A stretch of DNA of 64,000 nt from Acinetobacter indicus CIP 110367 (GCF_000488255.1 NZ_KI530745.1:620001-684000); one strand, 5' to 3'; shown: positions 37,085 through 46,866, counted from the first letter of the stretch. Made by a program: numbers and translations. Notes: generated by a model from the letters alone, not told the origin.

Positions 37085-37108
37085 CGCCCGATGCAAATAC
37101 ATCGGGCG
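37085..37108 (-). terminator. Terminator of the aldehyde dehydrogenase gene
   Basis: A 9-bp stem, CGCCCGATG / CATCGGGCG, with a 6-nt loop. On the minus strand it is followed by TTTTTATTG, about 50 bp after the dehydrogenase stop. Confidence 0.8.
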
Positions 37109-37157
37109 CAGCTTGAAACGGTAACTTCAACGCTGTTGGAATCCTAAAGATGAGTCT

Positions 37158-38669
37158 TTAGAAGAAGCCAGCAGGTTTAGTTGAGTAGCTCACCAACAAG
37201 TTTTTGGTTTGTTGATAATGTTCTAACATCATCTTGTGGTTTTCACGGCCAATACCTGATTTTTTATAACCACCGAAAGCGGCATGCGCAGGGTAGATGT
37301 GGTAACAGTTGGTCCAGACCCGACCCGCCTGAATGGCACGACCGGCACGGTAAGAGGTGTGTGCAGAACGCGACCAGACGCCTGCGCCTAAACCATAAAT
37401 GGTGTCATTGGCAATTTTAATGGCTTCATCAAAGTCTTTAAATGTAGTCACAGAAAGCACTGGGCCGAAAATTTCTTCTTGGAAAATTTTCATGTCATTG
37501 GTGCCTTTGAAAATTGTCGGCTCAATATAGAAACCACTGCCAACTTCATGACGTTCACCGCCACCCGTTAAAACTTGCGCACCTTCGGCACGACCTGTCG
37601 CAATACAACCCAAGATTTTGTCTTGTTGTTCTTGTGACGCCTGCGCACCAATCATGGTTTCAGTATCAAGCGGGTGACCTGTTTTAATACGTTTAACACG
37701 TTCGATGGCTTTTTCAAGGAAACGGTCAGCAATACTTTCCTGTACGAGCGCACGTGATGGACAAGTACAAATTTCACCCTGATTCAGCGCAAACATAGCA
37801 AAGCCTTCGAGTGCTTTGTCTAAGTAGTCGTCATCTTGCGCCATAATATCTTCAAAGAAAATATTTGGAGATTTACCACCAAGCTCCAAAGTCACTGGAA
37901 TGATGTTTTCAGTGGCGTATTGCATGATCAATTGACCGACCTGGGTCGAACCTGTGAATGCAATTTTGGCAATACGTGGATTGGTTGCCAATGGGCGACC
38001 CACTTCTACACCGTAACCATTGACTACGTTTAATACGCCTGCTGGCAATAAATCTTGAATCAGTTCAACCAAAACTAAAATGCTGGCAGGGGTTTGTTCT
38101 GCAGGTTTAAGTACGATACAGTTACCCGCAGCCAAAGCAGGTGCAAGTTTCCATGTTGCCATTAAAATTGGGAAGTTCCATGGAATAATTTGCCCCACAA
38201 CGCCCAACGGCTCATGAAAGTGATAGGCAATGGTATCTTCATCAATTTCAGAAATTCCGCCTTCTTGGGCACGAATACAGCCTGCAAAATAACGGAAATG
38301 GTCAATCGCCAATGGAATGTCGGCAGCCAATGTTTCCCGAACAGGCTTACCATTATCCCATGTTTCTGCCACTGCCAATAATTCTAGATTTTGTTCTAAA
38401 CGATCTGCAATTTTTAATAAAATGTTAGAACGTGTTGTAGGAGATGAGCTGTTCCATTGTGCTTTGGCTTTATGGGCTGCATCTAAAGCCAGTTCAATGT
38501 CTTCTGCCGATGAGCGTGGGACTTTGGTAAATACTTTGCCATCTACAGGAGAGATATTTTCAAAGTATTCGCCTTTTACAGGGGCGACCCACTCGCCACC
38601 AATAAAGTTTTCGTATTGTGCTTTAAATTGAACTTTTGAACCGGGTTGATTGGGATCTACGTAACGCAT
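37158..38669 (-). CDS. NAD-dependent aldehyde dehydrogenase (ExaC/AldB-like)
   Basis: A 503-residue enzyme of the ExaC/AldB group, which oxidises acetaldehyde and other short aldehydes to acids. General base Glu262 ([14 protein letters not shown]) and nucleophile Cys301 ([11 protein letters not shown]) are present; the NAD site is [10 protein letters not shown] with FTGSTQVGQ. It is divergent from the GAF regulator and lies in the same block as an iron alcohol dehydrogenase, so together they can turn alcohols into acids. In other Acinetobacter such a pair is induced by ethanol. Confidence 0.92.
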   Translation of the reverse strand: MRYVDPNQPGSKVQFKAQYENFIGGEWVAPVKGEYFENISPVDGKVFTKVPRSSAEDIELALDAAHKAKAQWNSSSPTTRSNILLKIADRLEQNLELLAVAETWDNGKPVRETLAADIPLAIDHFRYFAGCIRAQEGGISEIDEDTIAYHFHEPLGVVGQIIPWNFPILMATWKLAPALAAGNCIVLKPAEQTPASILVLVELIQDLLPAGVLNVVNGYGVEVGRPLATNPRIAKIAFTGSTQVGQLIMQYATENIIPVTLELGGKSPNIFFEDIMAQDDDYLDKALEGFAMFALNQGEICTCPSRALVQESIADRFLEKAIERVKRIKTGHPLDTETMIGAQASQEQQDKILGCIATGRAEGAQVLTGGGERHEVGSGFYIEPTIFKGTNDMKIFQEEIFGPVLSVTTFKDFDEAIKIANDTIYGLGAGVWSRSAHTSYRAGRAIQAGRVWTNCYHIYPAHAAFGGYKKSGIGRENHKMMLEHYQQTKNLLVSYSTKPAGFF

Positions 38670-38806
38670 AATTCTCTTCCTTTGATGGTTTTTTATAATC
38701 TGCCGTCATCTTTACCGTTTAGCACAATCCTGTATCTAAAATCAGGTTAAATTTACGGCTAAGGTATAAGGTACTTTAGTACGTTATTTGTTTAGCATAC
38801 CAATAT

Positions 38807-38828
38807 AAGGTTGGAAAAAGGTTGGAAA
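38807..38828. repeat. Two tandem 11-bp repeats in the aldehyde dehydrogenase/regulator promoter region
   Basis: AAGGTTGGAAA occurs twice in a row, so the copies lie one helical turn apart. They sit between the divergent aldehyde dehydrogenase and GAF-regulator genes. A similar GGTTGG core lies before the alcohol dehydrogenase gene at 42679-42684 (minus strand). They could be binding sites for the adjacent regulator; this is a guess from position. Confidence 0.45.
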
Positions 38829-38914
38829 GTTGCAGGTTTACAAGCAGCGAACAAATCCTTACAAAAGTAAGCGGTACAATGGATGTAATGCCCACAGGAT
38901 TGTGAGAATCAATA

Positions 38915-40096
38915 ATGATGAAAAAACAAGACCTATTGGAAAAAAGGCAGCATATTGAACAATTTAGACAAAGCAGCAGTTTATCGCCGCTGCATGCGCA
39001 GCAAATTCAGCAGAGTATTTTAAAATCATGGCAACGCTCTCAAATTGCTGAAATTCCTGTTGATCGGTTGGCAGCCCCGTTAAATTATAGTTTAACGCAT
39101 ACACATGGTGGTTCGGCCTTACAACGTGCTGTGCAAAACTGTGCAGAAGATTTAAGGCATATCGCACAGCAGTCCGACATGGTGGCAGCCGTGGGCGATG
39201 TGGGCAGTACAATTATTTGGACGGCAGCGAGCGCGCAAATGCGTAATGTGGCGGAACAGGTGCATTTTGTAGAAGGCGGGCAGTGGCGTGAAGAGTTGGT
39301 GGGTACCAATGCTTTGGCTTTGTCACTTAAAACTCAGCAAGCAAGTTGTGTGTTTTCCAGTGAACACTTTATGTCATCGTTACATGACTGGGTTTGTTAT
39401 GCAGCGCCTATTTTAGACCCTTATTCCAAACAAGTATTGGGTGTAATTGATTTATCGACTACTTGGAAAAACCATAACAGTTTGGGGATGTTGGCAGCAG
39501 AACGCTGTGCTTCTTTGATTCAAAATGCACTGCTTGATCAGCAAAAACAGCAGCTTTATATTCGCGCGTTTCGCGTGCCACAGGTGTTATTTAATGGCAA
39601 AGTGGTGGTGATGACACCGCGTCAAATTGAAATATTGGTGATTTTAGCACTTTGTCCACAAGGCATGAGTTTAGATACTTTACACCAAGCTCTATATGGT
39701 GAGCGTAAAGTCAGTATGGGCACGCTTAAAGCTGAGATGTCTCAATTACGTGATATTCTAGGCGGGATGCTTGGTTCGCGTCCTTACCGAATTTTGGCGC
39801 ATATAGAAGCCGATTTTTTACAAGCCGAGCAGGCTTTAGATGCTGGTTATGTGCAGTCTGCCTTACAAACGTGTGCAGGAGTATTTTTGGCGAAAACTGA
39901 AAGTCCATTTTTATGTGCATGGCGAGATTGCTTAGAATCTCGCCTGAGTGATGCTATTTTTAATGCACAAGATACCGATGTATTGCTAAAACATTTGGCA
40001 CGCAGCCCTGAAGCGATTGACGCAGTGGAGCGTTTAATTGAATTGATGCCCAAGGGGCATCCTGCACATCAAATTTTATCAAAATACACAGCTTAA
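38915..40096 (+). CDS. GAF-domain transcriptional regulator, AcoR-like without AAA+ domain
   Basis: A 393-residue regulator. Residues ~20-210 resemble the N-terminal AcoR/GAF sensor region (ILKSWQRSQIAEIPVDRL; VHFVEGGQWREELVGTNALALSL; GVIDLSTTWKNHNSLGM). Residues ~230-310 look like a winged-helix DNA-binding domain (MTPRQIEILVILALCPQGMSLDTLHQALYGERKVSMGTLKAEMSQLRDIL). The sigma-54-interacting AAA+ domain (with GAFTGA) of true AcoR activators is absent. It is divergent from the aldehyde dehydrogenase, so it probably controls alcohol and aldehyde oxidation. Activator or repressor cannot be told. Confidence 0.8.
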   Translation: MMKKQDLLEKRQHIEQFRQSSSLSPLHAQQIQQSILKSWQRSQIAEIPVDRLAAPLNYSLTHTHGGSALQRAVQNCAEDLRHIAQQSDMVAAVGDVGSTIIWTAASAQMRNVAEQVHFVEGGQWREELVGTNALALSLKTQQASCVFSSEHFMSSLHDWVCYAAPILDPYSKQVLGVIDLSTTWKNHNSLGMLAAERCASLIQNALLDQQKQQLYIRAFRVPQVLFNGKVVVMTPRQIEILVILALCPQGMSLDTLHQALYGERKVSMGTLKAEMSQLRDILGGMLGSRPYRILAHIEADFLQAEQALDAGYVQSALQTCAGVFLAKTESPFLCAWRDCLESRLSDAIFNAQDTDVLLKHLARSPEAIDAVERLIELMPKGHPAHQILSKYTA

Positions 40097-40153
40097 GGGA
40101 TGCATCAAGTCATTTAGCCGTTAATTCACTTCCTTTAGTTCTAGTTTTTAGTT

Positions 40154-41185
40154 TTATAGCCCCTTGCGGTTTAACCAGTCAAACAAGGACTGATACACTT
40201 CCGCACGGACTTCGGGCGCAGAAAGTACCAAATCATGCACGCCATTTTCAATTTGGCAAAGCACAATATCACCATGCATGTGATGCCCATATTTTTGCAT
40301 ATCTGCAACATTTAAAATTACGTCAGTGCGTTGCGCAATCTCATTCCATTGGCGTGGATAACTACTTTGACTCGAATGCATAATTAAGGTGGGTACACCT
40401 AAATGCACACTGGCATGAATTTCTTTTTGCGCTTCATGAATTGCACGTACAAAACTTAATCGCACTTTAGGATAGCGCGGTTTTTTCCATTCCAAATTAA
40501 ATAACCATTCACCATGATATTGCTTGTGTAGACTTGGTACATAAAATGGATTAAGGCGGCTTGGAAATTTCATTTCTGGCAGTAATTTGCCCAATTGGCT
40601 TAAACGAGGAATGCCGACTTTTTTCTCAATCTCGCTCATATTGAAATCATAAAAAGGGCTGTTACACCATAAACCACGAATCAGTGGATGATTGGGATGA
40701 TGTGCTACATATAACGTGGTGATTAATCCACCTGTTGAATGTCCCGCCAAAATCACCGAGTCATGTTTTTCTGTGGCAATTTGCTCAAGTGCAGCGGAAA
40801 TTTCTGCATCATATTCAGACAAGCTGCGCACATTGTACCAATGTTGATGTGACAAATGCGAACGCCCGTATTTACGCAAATCCAACGCATAAAAGTCATA
40901 ACCGCGCTGATTAAACTGGTCTGCCATTTCTGTTTGAAAAAAATAGTCAATAAAACCATGAATATAAAGTACGGCTTTACGGGTTTTCTGTTCGGCTTTT
41001 TTGCGTACCAAGGTAGCAATCACTTTGCCTTCATAATCCGAAGGAAAATCCAGCGTCATTTGTTGGTAATCGGCACCCAAAATATCGGGTTGATAGCTTG
41101 GTGTTGTTTTTTGTTTTTTACCTAACAGCATAAGGTGTTCGTCATCCATTTTATTTTGACTATATCCTTGATGAGTGGTGCGCAT
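40154..41185 (-). CDS. Alpha/beta-hydrolase (monoacylglycerol-lipase-like)
   Basis: A 343-residue alpha/beta-hydrolase of the Hydrolase_4/lysophospholipase type. The nucleophile elbow is VILAGHSTGGLITTLY (Ser in GHSTG), preceded by the oxyanion segment YIHGFIDYFFQTEMADQFNQRGYDFYALDLRKYGRS; the catalytic His is near ENGVHDLVLS. It probably hydrolyses short or medium acyl esters. It lies between the regulator and the alcohol dehydrogenase, and a terminator separates it from the latter. Confidence 0.82.
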   Translation of the reverse strand: MRTTHQGYSQNKMDDEHLMLLGKKQKTTPSYQPDILGADYQQMTLDFPSDYEGKVIATLVRKKAEQKTRKAVLYIHGFIDYFFQTEMADQFNQRGYDFYALDLRKYGRSHLSHQHWYNVRSLSEYDAEISAALEQIATEKHDSVILAGHSTGGLITTLYVAHHPNHPLIRGLWCNSPFYDFNMSEIEKKVGIPRLSQLGKLLPEMKFPSRLNPFYVPSLHKQYHGEWLFNLEWKKPRYPKVRLSFVRAIHEAQKEIHASVHLGVPTLIMHSSQSSYPRQWNEIAQRTDVILNVADMQKYGHHMHGDIVLCQIENGVHDLVLSAPEVRAEVYQSLFDWLNRKGL

Positions 41186-41265
41186 TTGTCAAATTGAATT
41201 ATGCAGACTCTCTGCATCTACATCGCTTTAGTTTTATGCAGCGAGATCATTTTGTTCTGAACAGC

Positions 41266-41299
41266 AAAAAAAAGCAGAACGCATCTGAGGTGGTTCTGC
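41266..41299 (-). terminator. Terminator of the iron alcohol dehydrogenase gene
   Basis: The stem GCAGAAC / GTTCTGC with a 12-nt loop is followed, on the minus strand, by eight T residues. It lies about 100 bp after the dehydrogenase stop. Confidence 0.7.
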
Positions 41300-41397
41300 C
41301 AAAGGGAAGGATAAAAATAAAACAGCAACAGAGGAAATTTGAGAAAAACGATGGGAGATGCTGAGCAAATCGTAATTCACTCAGCAGGAGATTCAAA

Positions 41398-42570
41398 TTA
41401 CATCGCGGCTTTAAAAATTTCGACCACTTGTGCATGATTGGCTTTACGTGGGTTGGTGAGCATGCAAGCATCTTTTTGTGCATTTTCAGCCATAATCGCC
41501 AAGTCATCTTCTTTAACGCCTAACTCAGCTAAACCTGTTGGAATACCAATCGAGCTAGATAATTCACGAATTGCATCAATTGCGGCATAGGCAGCTTCTG
41601 TGATGGTTAATCCATCAGTATTGACTCCCATCAATTCTGCAATATCGGCATAACGCTCAGGGCAGGCAATCAGGTTAAACTCGCAAACATGCGGCAATAA
41701 AATTGCATTACAAACGCCGTGCGGCAAGTTGTAGAAACCGCCAAGTTGATGCGCCATGGCATGCACATAGCCTAGAGAGGCATTGTTGAATGCCATACCT
41801 GCCAAATATTGCGCATAGCTCATGGCATCACGTGCTTCAATATTTTCACCATTTGCCACAGCAGGGCTAAGCCACTGGCTAATCATACGAATGGCTTTTT
41901 CTGCACAGGCATCGGTAATAGGATTGGCTGCAGTTGAAACGTAGGCTTCTACAGCATGGGTTAAGGCATCCATGCCCGTTGCTGCGGTTAAACCTGCAGG
42001 TTTGGCAATCATGAGTTTTGGATCATCAATGGCGATGAGTGGTGTACAGCGCCAATCGACAATTGCCATTTTAACGTGCGTGTCTGTATTGGTAATAATA
42101 CAGAAACGGGTCATTTCCGAAGCTGTACCTGCAGTGGTGTTAATGGCAATCAGTGGGGTCATTGGCACAGTACTTTTATCAATGCCTTCATAATCACGAA
42201 TATGCCCACCACCTGCGGTCACTAAGCCAATGCCTTTGGCACAGTCGTGGGAAGAACCACCACCTAAGGACACAATGAAGTCGCAGTGATTGGCATTGTA
42301 GGCATCAACACCGTTATGCACGTTAATATCGGTCGGATTTGGCTCTGCACCAGCAAAGATATGGCTGGCAACGCCTGCTTCGGTGAGGCAGCCTGCAATG
42401 GTATCGGCAACGCCAAATTTAAACAGTCCTTCATCAGTCACAATTAGGGCTTTTTTGGCGCCTAAATTTTGTGCTCTTACGCCAATTTCTTTGGCACAAC
42501 CAGGGCCGAAGAGTGACACACAAGGAATATAAAAACCGTTGGTTTGATCTGCAATATTTTTAAAAGCCAT
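41398..42570 (-). CDS. Iron-containing (group III) alcohol dehydrogenase
   Basis: A 390-residue NAD-dependent alcohol dehydrogenase of the YiaY/AdhB type. The NAD loop is SLGGGSSHDCAKGIG. The Fe(II) ligands are the Asp and His residues in GMDALTHAVEAYVS, AMAHQLGGFYNLPHGVCNAILLPHV. It likely oxidises ethanol or longer primary alcohols, with the nearby aldehyde dehydrogenase completing the conversion to acid. In A. baumannii an equivalent gene pair is ethanol-induced. It has a 454-bp upstream region before the divergent PcfJ-like gene. Confidence 0.92.
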   Translation of the reverse strand: MAFKNIADQTNGFYIPCVSLFGPGCAKEIGVRAQNLGAKKALIVTDEGLFKFGVADTIAGCLTEAGVASHIFAGAEPNPTDINVHNGVDAYNANHCDFIVSLGGGSSHDCAKGIGLVTAGGGHIRDYEGIDKSTVPMTPLIAINTTAGTASEMTRFCIITNTDTHVKMAIVDWRCTPLIAIDDPKLMIAKPAGLTAATGMDALTHAVEAYVSTAANPITDACAEKAIRMISQWLSPAVANGENIEARDAMSYAQYLAGMAFNNASLGYVHAMAHQLGGFYNLPHGVCNAILLPHVCEFNLIACPERYADIAELMGVNTDGLTITEAAYAAIDAIRELSSSIGIPTGLAELGVKEDDLAIMAENAQKDACMLTNPRKANHAQVVEIFKAAM

Positions 42571-43024
42571 GCTCAGATTCCTTCTTGCATTGGATATTGG
42601 AATAATGTGTTGTTATCGCGGTGTTGAACCGTAATTTGAGTATCCATTGCTTTGTTGTGAAATCCTACCTACCAAATACCAACCCTAGTTGCTGATCAAA
42701 GAGTGTAAAATAATCACTTGAAAATTATGGATTTTTAATTTGTTTTATTATCTGAAGTAGTGCGCAGTCTATAGGCAAGAGCACAAATCTTGTTTATAGT
42801 ATTTTTTGTATCTCTAATTTTAAGGTGTGAATACAGCACACACATATTTAAAGTGTAATTCAATTAATAAGTGGCTTAAGCTAGATTGAAGAATTGTCCA
42901 CTTTTTGCGGATGGGAAATAAAAAACAAAAAATAGGGATGTATCACGTGATGGGTCTATTCGGTGTAATCAAATAAAAATAAGATGACACTTAGATAGAC
43001 CGCACTTAAGCATGAGGAGCGTAT
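42571..43024. other. 454-bp intergenic region between divergent adh and PcfJ-like genes
   Basis: An AT-rich gap carrying promoters for both genes. A GGTTGG-core sequence at 42679-42684 (minus strand) resembles the tandem repeat before the aldehyde dehydrogenase gene. An imperfect inverted repeat (GGTCTAT ... ATAGACC) lies at about 42953-42999, near the PcfJ-like start. No gene was recognised. Confidence 0.4.
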
Positions 43025-45043
43025 ATGCAGCCAAGTCGCCAGCATAGCCAGTTGCATGCCGTTGCACAGCAATTGGTTCGTATTTCCAGTGTGGCCGCAG
43101 AAATCTATCAAGATCAAATGGATCTGGTTGGGCATTTTACAGCACAAAATATTTTTCGAATTGATCCTTTGCAGCATCGGGTCGAATTGTTGAATGGTCT
43201 GTTTAGCCTAGAATTTTATTCGCCAAAATCGCATACAAATTTAATAGAAACCCACTTTGAATTTGCGGGGCAACAGCAAGAAGCGTTTGAAGATTTTTTC
43301 TTACATGATCTGCATTTTTTGACAGGGGATTTAAAACCGCAGCATTCCTTATTTTTGCGTAAGCAGGCGCAGCAATTGCGGCAATTGATTCTGCAGCAAG
43401 TTTATCTTTGGGTAGATGGTGCAGCACGGGTTAAGCAATTGTTGTTGCATTTAGATGCTATGCAGGCACAAATTTTAGATCAGGCATTAATGCAGGTAGA
43501 CGATCAGTATCAACCAGTATTGACCAAATTTGTGCAGCAAGGGCAGCCGATTCCTGAAGATGTTTTAACTGCTTTATCGACACTATGCGCTTTGGAATTT
43601 GTAGAGGGTGAAACCTTTTTGCCAGTGCAAGCACTGATGCTAAGTTATGATGATTTTTGTTTTAGTGCAGCAGAATTTCTGCCTAAAGCCATGTATCGTA
43701 TTTTAAGTATCTCATTTCCAGAGCGATTTAATTTACAGGATTTAATCGATCATCAGGACGATATTCGGCTGTTGTATCGACACTCGGTAGAGCAGAGTCA
43801 TTTATTAGGCTTTGTCCGGATTATGAACCGCGCGGTCTGGGCCGAAGATAATATTCTGGCCAAACGGCATTTTCTGGAAAAAAATACCCGCATCTGGCAG
43901 ACCAAAGTTGCGCGCTTGCCACTGTTTGATTATCCACGTGCAGTCAACTGGCTGTTTCGGCAATCGAAACTGGTGCTGGACTGGCTCAGTGACAATATTC
44001 ATCATTCCAGTGTCCGCGTGGCGGTGGTGGCGCTAAGTTTTGTCGATTGCAGCCAGATTCATCCACGCATTATTCTGGCCACCTTGCAGTATTTCCAGTA
44101 TGCCTCGGCGCGGCTGTTTATTCAGAGCTGTGATCATTTTGCGCTGCAACATCAATGGTTTGAACATCAGCATAATTCTCGGGTGGTGCAAAAAGGCCAG
44201 CGCCAGTCACTGGAAGACCCGCGAATTAGCATCAGCCCGTCTATTTTGTATTTAGATGAATGGATGAATTTGCTGGCGATTGTTGCGGCACAGGATGAAC
44301 TGCAGGTGAAACAGGTTTATGCACGTTTAAGCCGGGTGATGCAGGCCTATATGCTGCATCTGCATAAGGTCACGGCAGAACTGCCGGCTGAATTAATGCA
44401 GTTTATTCATCCGGAGAGTCAGCAATCGCGTGACTTTATGCACTGTTTACGCCGTCATCAGTTGACGCTGGAGCAATTCCGGCAGCTGTTTTATTTAAAG
44501 GCCGGGCCGGTGCGTGAATCGGTGTTTGATGCTTATGTGCGCGATTATCTGGTCGATTATTTTAATGAAAAAAATTACACCCCGAAAAATGTCAGCTGGA
44601 GCAGTATTTTTCAGCGTGCGGTGCGCTGGCATCATGAAGTACATAAAGCCGAAATTCTGGCTAAGCTGAAAAAACAGTTAAACGTCAGCCACTGGCCGCC
44701 CGTATCGCTACAAGGCAGAACCCAGTATCTGGGCTGGTGCTTTGAGGAACTGAACAGTCTGGACCGGATTATTCAGGAGTCGCGCAGTTTTCATCATTGT
44801 CTGGCGGTGAGTTATAGCCAGAAAATTATTGAAGGCGAATATGTGGCTTTTCATATGTCATCGCCGTGTTATCGCCAGTCCTTAACGCTGGGTTGTCATC
44901 TGCTCGATGGACAGCTGCGCTTTGATCAGCTGGAATATCCGAACAATCATAAAGCCGAACAGTTGCTGGTCAATATTGCGGAACAGTTTATTCAATGGCT
45001 GAACAGCCGCTTAAAACAGGACCCATCTGCCGGAACTTTATGA
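43025..45043 (+). CDS. PcfJ-like domain protein, unknown function
   Basis: A 672-residue soluble protein without signal peptide or membrane segments. Residues ~570-650 resemble the PcfJ-like domain: an invariant HHC (590-592, SFHHCLAVSYSQKIIEGEYVAFHM) followed by SLTLGCHLLDGQLRFDQLEYPNNHKAEQ. PcfJ proteins were first noted on conjugative plasmids, and related domains occur on phages and chromosomes; no reaction is established. The rest (1-560) is helical with no known domain. Base composition jumps from about 40% to about 50% G+C near position 43800, inside the gene, so it may be a mosaic. GAGGAG precedes the start. Confidence 0.7.
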   Translation: MQPSRQHSQLHAVAQQLVRISSVAAEIYQDQMDLVGHFTAQNIFRIDPLQHRVELLNGLFSLEFYSPKSHTNLIETHFEFAGQQQEAFEDFFLHDLHFLTGDLKPQHSLFLRKQAQQLRQLILQQVYLWVDGAARVKQLLLHLDAMQAQILDQALMQVDDQYQPVLTKFVQQGQPIPEDVLTALSTLCALEFVEGETFLPVQALMLSYDDFCFSAAEFLPKAMYRILSISFPERFNLQDLIDHQDDIRLLYRHSVEQSHLLGFVRIMNRAVWAEDNILAKRHFLEKNTRIWQTKVARLPLFDYPRAVNWLFRQSKLVLDWLSDNIHHSSVRVAVVALSFVDCSQIHPRIILATLQYFQYASARLFIQSCDHFALQHQWFEHQHNSRVVQKGQRQSLEDPRISISPSILYLDEWMNLLAIVAAQDELQVKQVYARLSRVMQAYMLHLHKVTAELPAELMQFIHPESQQSRDFMHCLRRHQLTLEQFRQLFYLKAGPVRESVFDAYVRDYLVDYFNEKNYTPKNVSWSSIFQRAVRWHHEVHKAEILAKLKKQLNVSHWPPVSLQGRTQYLGWCFEELNSLDRIIQESRSFHHCLAVSYSQKIIEGEYVAFHMSSPCYRQSLTLGCHLLDGQLRFDQLEYPNNHKAEQLLVNIAEQFIQWLNSRLKQDPSAGTL

Positions 45044-45130
45044 CAAGTGATGTCGCCAGATGTGGTTTTTGCCTTAACTTTTTGCTGAAAAATGGGTAGG
45101 CTATAGCCGTTCATCTACGGTATAGGTCTT

Positions 45131-46846
45131 ATGAAACAGGAAACTGCACTCAAACTCTTAAAAGCGGGCGAAAATGTATTTTTAACAGGCTCGGCCGGTG
45201 CAGGGAAAACCTATACGCTCAATCAGTACATCAACTATTTAAAAGCACGTAAAGTGCCGGTGGCGATTACGGCCTCGACTGGAATTGCCGCCACACATAT
45301 GAATGGTATGACCATTCACACCTGGGCCGGCATTGGTATTAAAGATGTCTTGTCTGATGCCGACCTGAAAAATATGAAAGAGCGCAAATACCTGAAAGAA
45401 CATCTGGAAAATGCGCAGGTCTTGATTATTGACGAAATTTCGATGCTGCATGCCAAGCAGTTGAATCTGGTCAATCAGGTGCTGAAATATTTTAAGGAAA
45501 GCGATGAAGCCTTTGGTGGTATTCAGGTGATTGTCGCTGGTGATTTCTTCCAGTTGCCGCCAGTGGGCAGAAATGATGAACGTAATCGCGATAAATTCTG
45601 CTTTATGTCGGAGGCCTGGGTCGAGGCCAAATTCCGGGTCTGCTATTTGACCGAGCAGCATCGTCAGGGCAATGACTTTTTAAACGATATTCTCAATGCG
45701 ATTCGTCGTCAGGATATTGGCCCGCAGCATCTGCAGGCGCTGCAAAATACCCGTCAGCAGGATATTGGCGACACCTTTACCCGTTTATATACTCACAATA
45801 TGGATGTCGATACCATCAACTTTAAGCATTTAAATAAAATTGATGCTGAAAGTCGCCAGTTCGATGCCAGCTGTGATGGGAATGACAAACTGATTGAAAC
45901 CTTAAAATCTTCGGTGCGTGCGCCTGAAACCTTGACCCTAAAAAAACATGCCAAAGTGATGTTTGTTAAAAACAACTTTGATATGGGTTATATCAACGGC
46001 AGTCTGGGCGAGGTGATTGGCTTTGAAGAAGATGATGAATATGGCTGCCTGCCGAAAGTCAAACTGACTGATGGCACGGTGCTGCTGGTCGAACCAGAAA
46101 CCTGGTCGATTGATAATGAAGCCGGAAAAACCATTGCCAGTTTCCAGCAAATTCCGTTGCGTCTGGCCTGGGCAATTACCATTCATAAATCGCAAGGTAT
46201 GACTTTAGAAGCGGCAGAAATTAACCTGAGCCATACCTTTGAAAAAGGTCAGGGCTATGTGGCACTGTCACGATTAAAAACCTTAGATGGCCTGCGTTTA
46301 TTGGGCTTTAACGAGCAGGCGCTGGAGCTGGACAGTCTGGCAATTAAAGCCGATCGCCGTTTTCAGGAACTGTCAGAGGAAGCAGAACAGAATTTTGCCG
46401 AAATTGACCTGACCGCACAGCATAAAGCCTTCATCCGGCATTGTGGCGGCACCTTGAATGAGGTTGAAATTGAACGCAATGAACGGAAAATCGCACGCAG
46501 TGGCGGTAAGCAGAATTATGCCTCGGCAACGCTAGATGAAACCCGGGCCTTGTTTGAAGAAGGTTATGAGATTGAAGATATTGCCCATGAACGTGGCCTG
46601 ACTCCAGCGACGATTATTAACCATCTGGCACGTTTGCATAAGGAACAGGGACTAGATATTTCGGTGGCGCATCCGGGTGAGGAAGTGGTGGAGCAAATCC
46701 GCAAAATTTATAAACGCCTGCAAAAACGTCAGCAAAGTGATCATTTTAATGATGATGGCACGATCAAGCTGCGCCCGATTGTCGAGCTGACCAGTCCGCG
46801 CATGGGCTATGATCAGGTGCGTCTGGCCTTGCTATATGTAGAATAA
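45131..46846 (+). CDS. Pif1/RecD-like superfamily 1 DNA helicase
   Basis: A 571-residue helicase. Walker A is FLTGSAGAGKTYTLN (20-27 core), motif II is LIIDEISML, and the Pif1-type GDFFQLPPVGR and C-terminal AITIHKSQGMTLEAAEINLS motifs are clear. After residue ~400 comes a linker and a HTH_40-type helix-turn-helix (EDIAHERGLTPATIINHLARLHKEQG at ~480-505) that may contact DNA. Such helicases unwind G-quadruplex or stalled-fork DNA. The gene is a single unit with a terminator and follows the PcfJ-like gene by 87 bp. Confidence 0.88.
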   Translation: MKQETALKLLKAGENVFLTGSAGAGKTYTLNQYINYLKARKVPVAITASTGIAATHMNGMTIHTWAGIGIKDVLSDADLKNMKERKYLKEHLENAQVLIIDEISMLHAKQLNLVNQVLKYFKESDEAFGGIQVIVAGDFFQLPPVGRNDERNRDKFCFMSEAWVEAKFRVCYLTEQHRQGNDFLNDILNAIRRQDIGPQHLQALQNTRQQDIGDTFTRLYTHNMDVDTINFKHLNKIDAESRQFDASCDGNDKLIETLKSSVRAPETLTLKKHAKVMFVKNNFDMGYINGSLGEVIGFEEDDEYGCLPKVKLTDGTVLLVEPETWSIDNEAGKTIASFQQIPLRLAWAITIHKSQGMTLEAAEINLSHTFEKGQGYVALSRLKTLDGLRLLGFNEQALELDSLAIKADRRFQELSEEAEQNFAEIDLTAQHKAFIRHCGGTLNEVEIERNERKIARSGGKQNYASATLDETRALFEEGYEIEDIAHERGLTPATIINHLARLHKEQGLDISVAHPGEEVVEQIRKIYKRLQKRQQSDHFNDDGTIKLRPIVELTSPRMGYDQVRLALLYVE

Positions 46847-46866
46847 ACTTTTCATCCTTCCGTAAT

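Noticed and set aside
41247..41507. 86-codon minus-strand frame overlapping the end of the alcohol dehydrogenase
   Set aside because: It overlaps the certain dehydrogenase gene out of frame and runs through its terminator.
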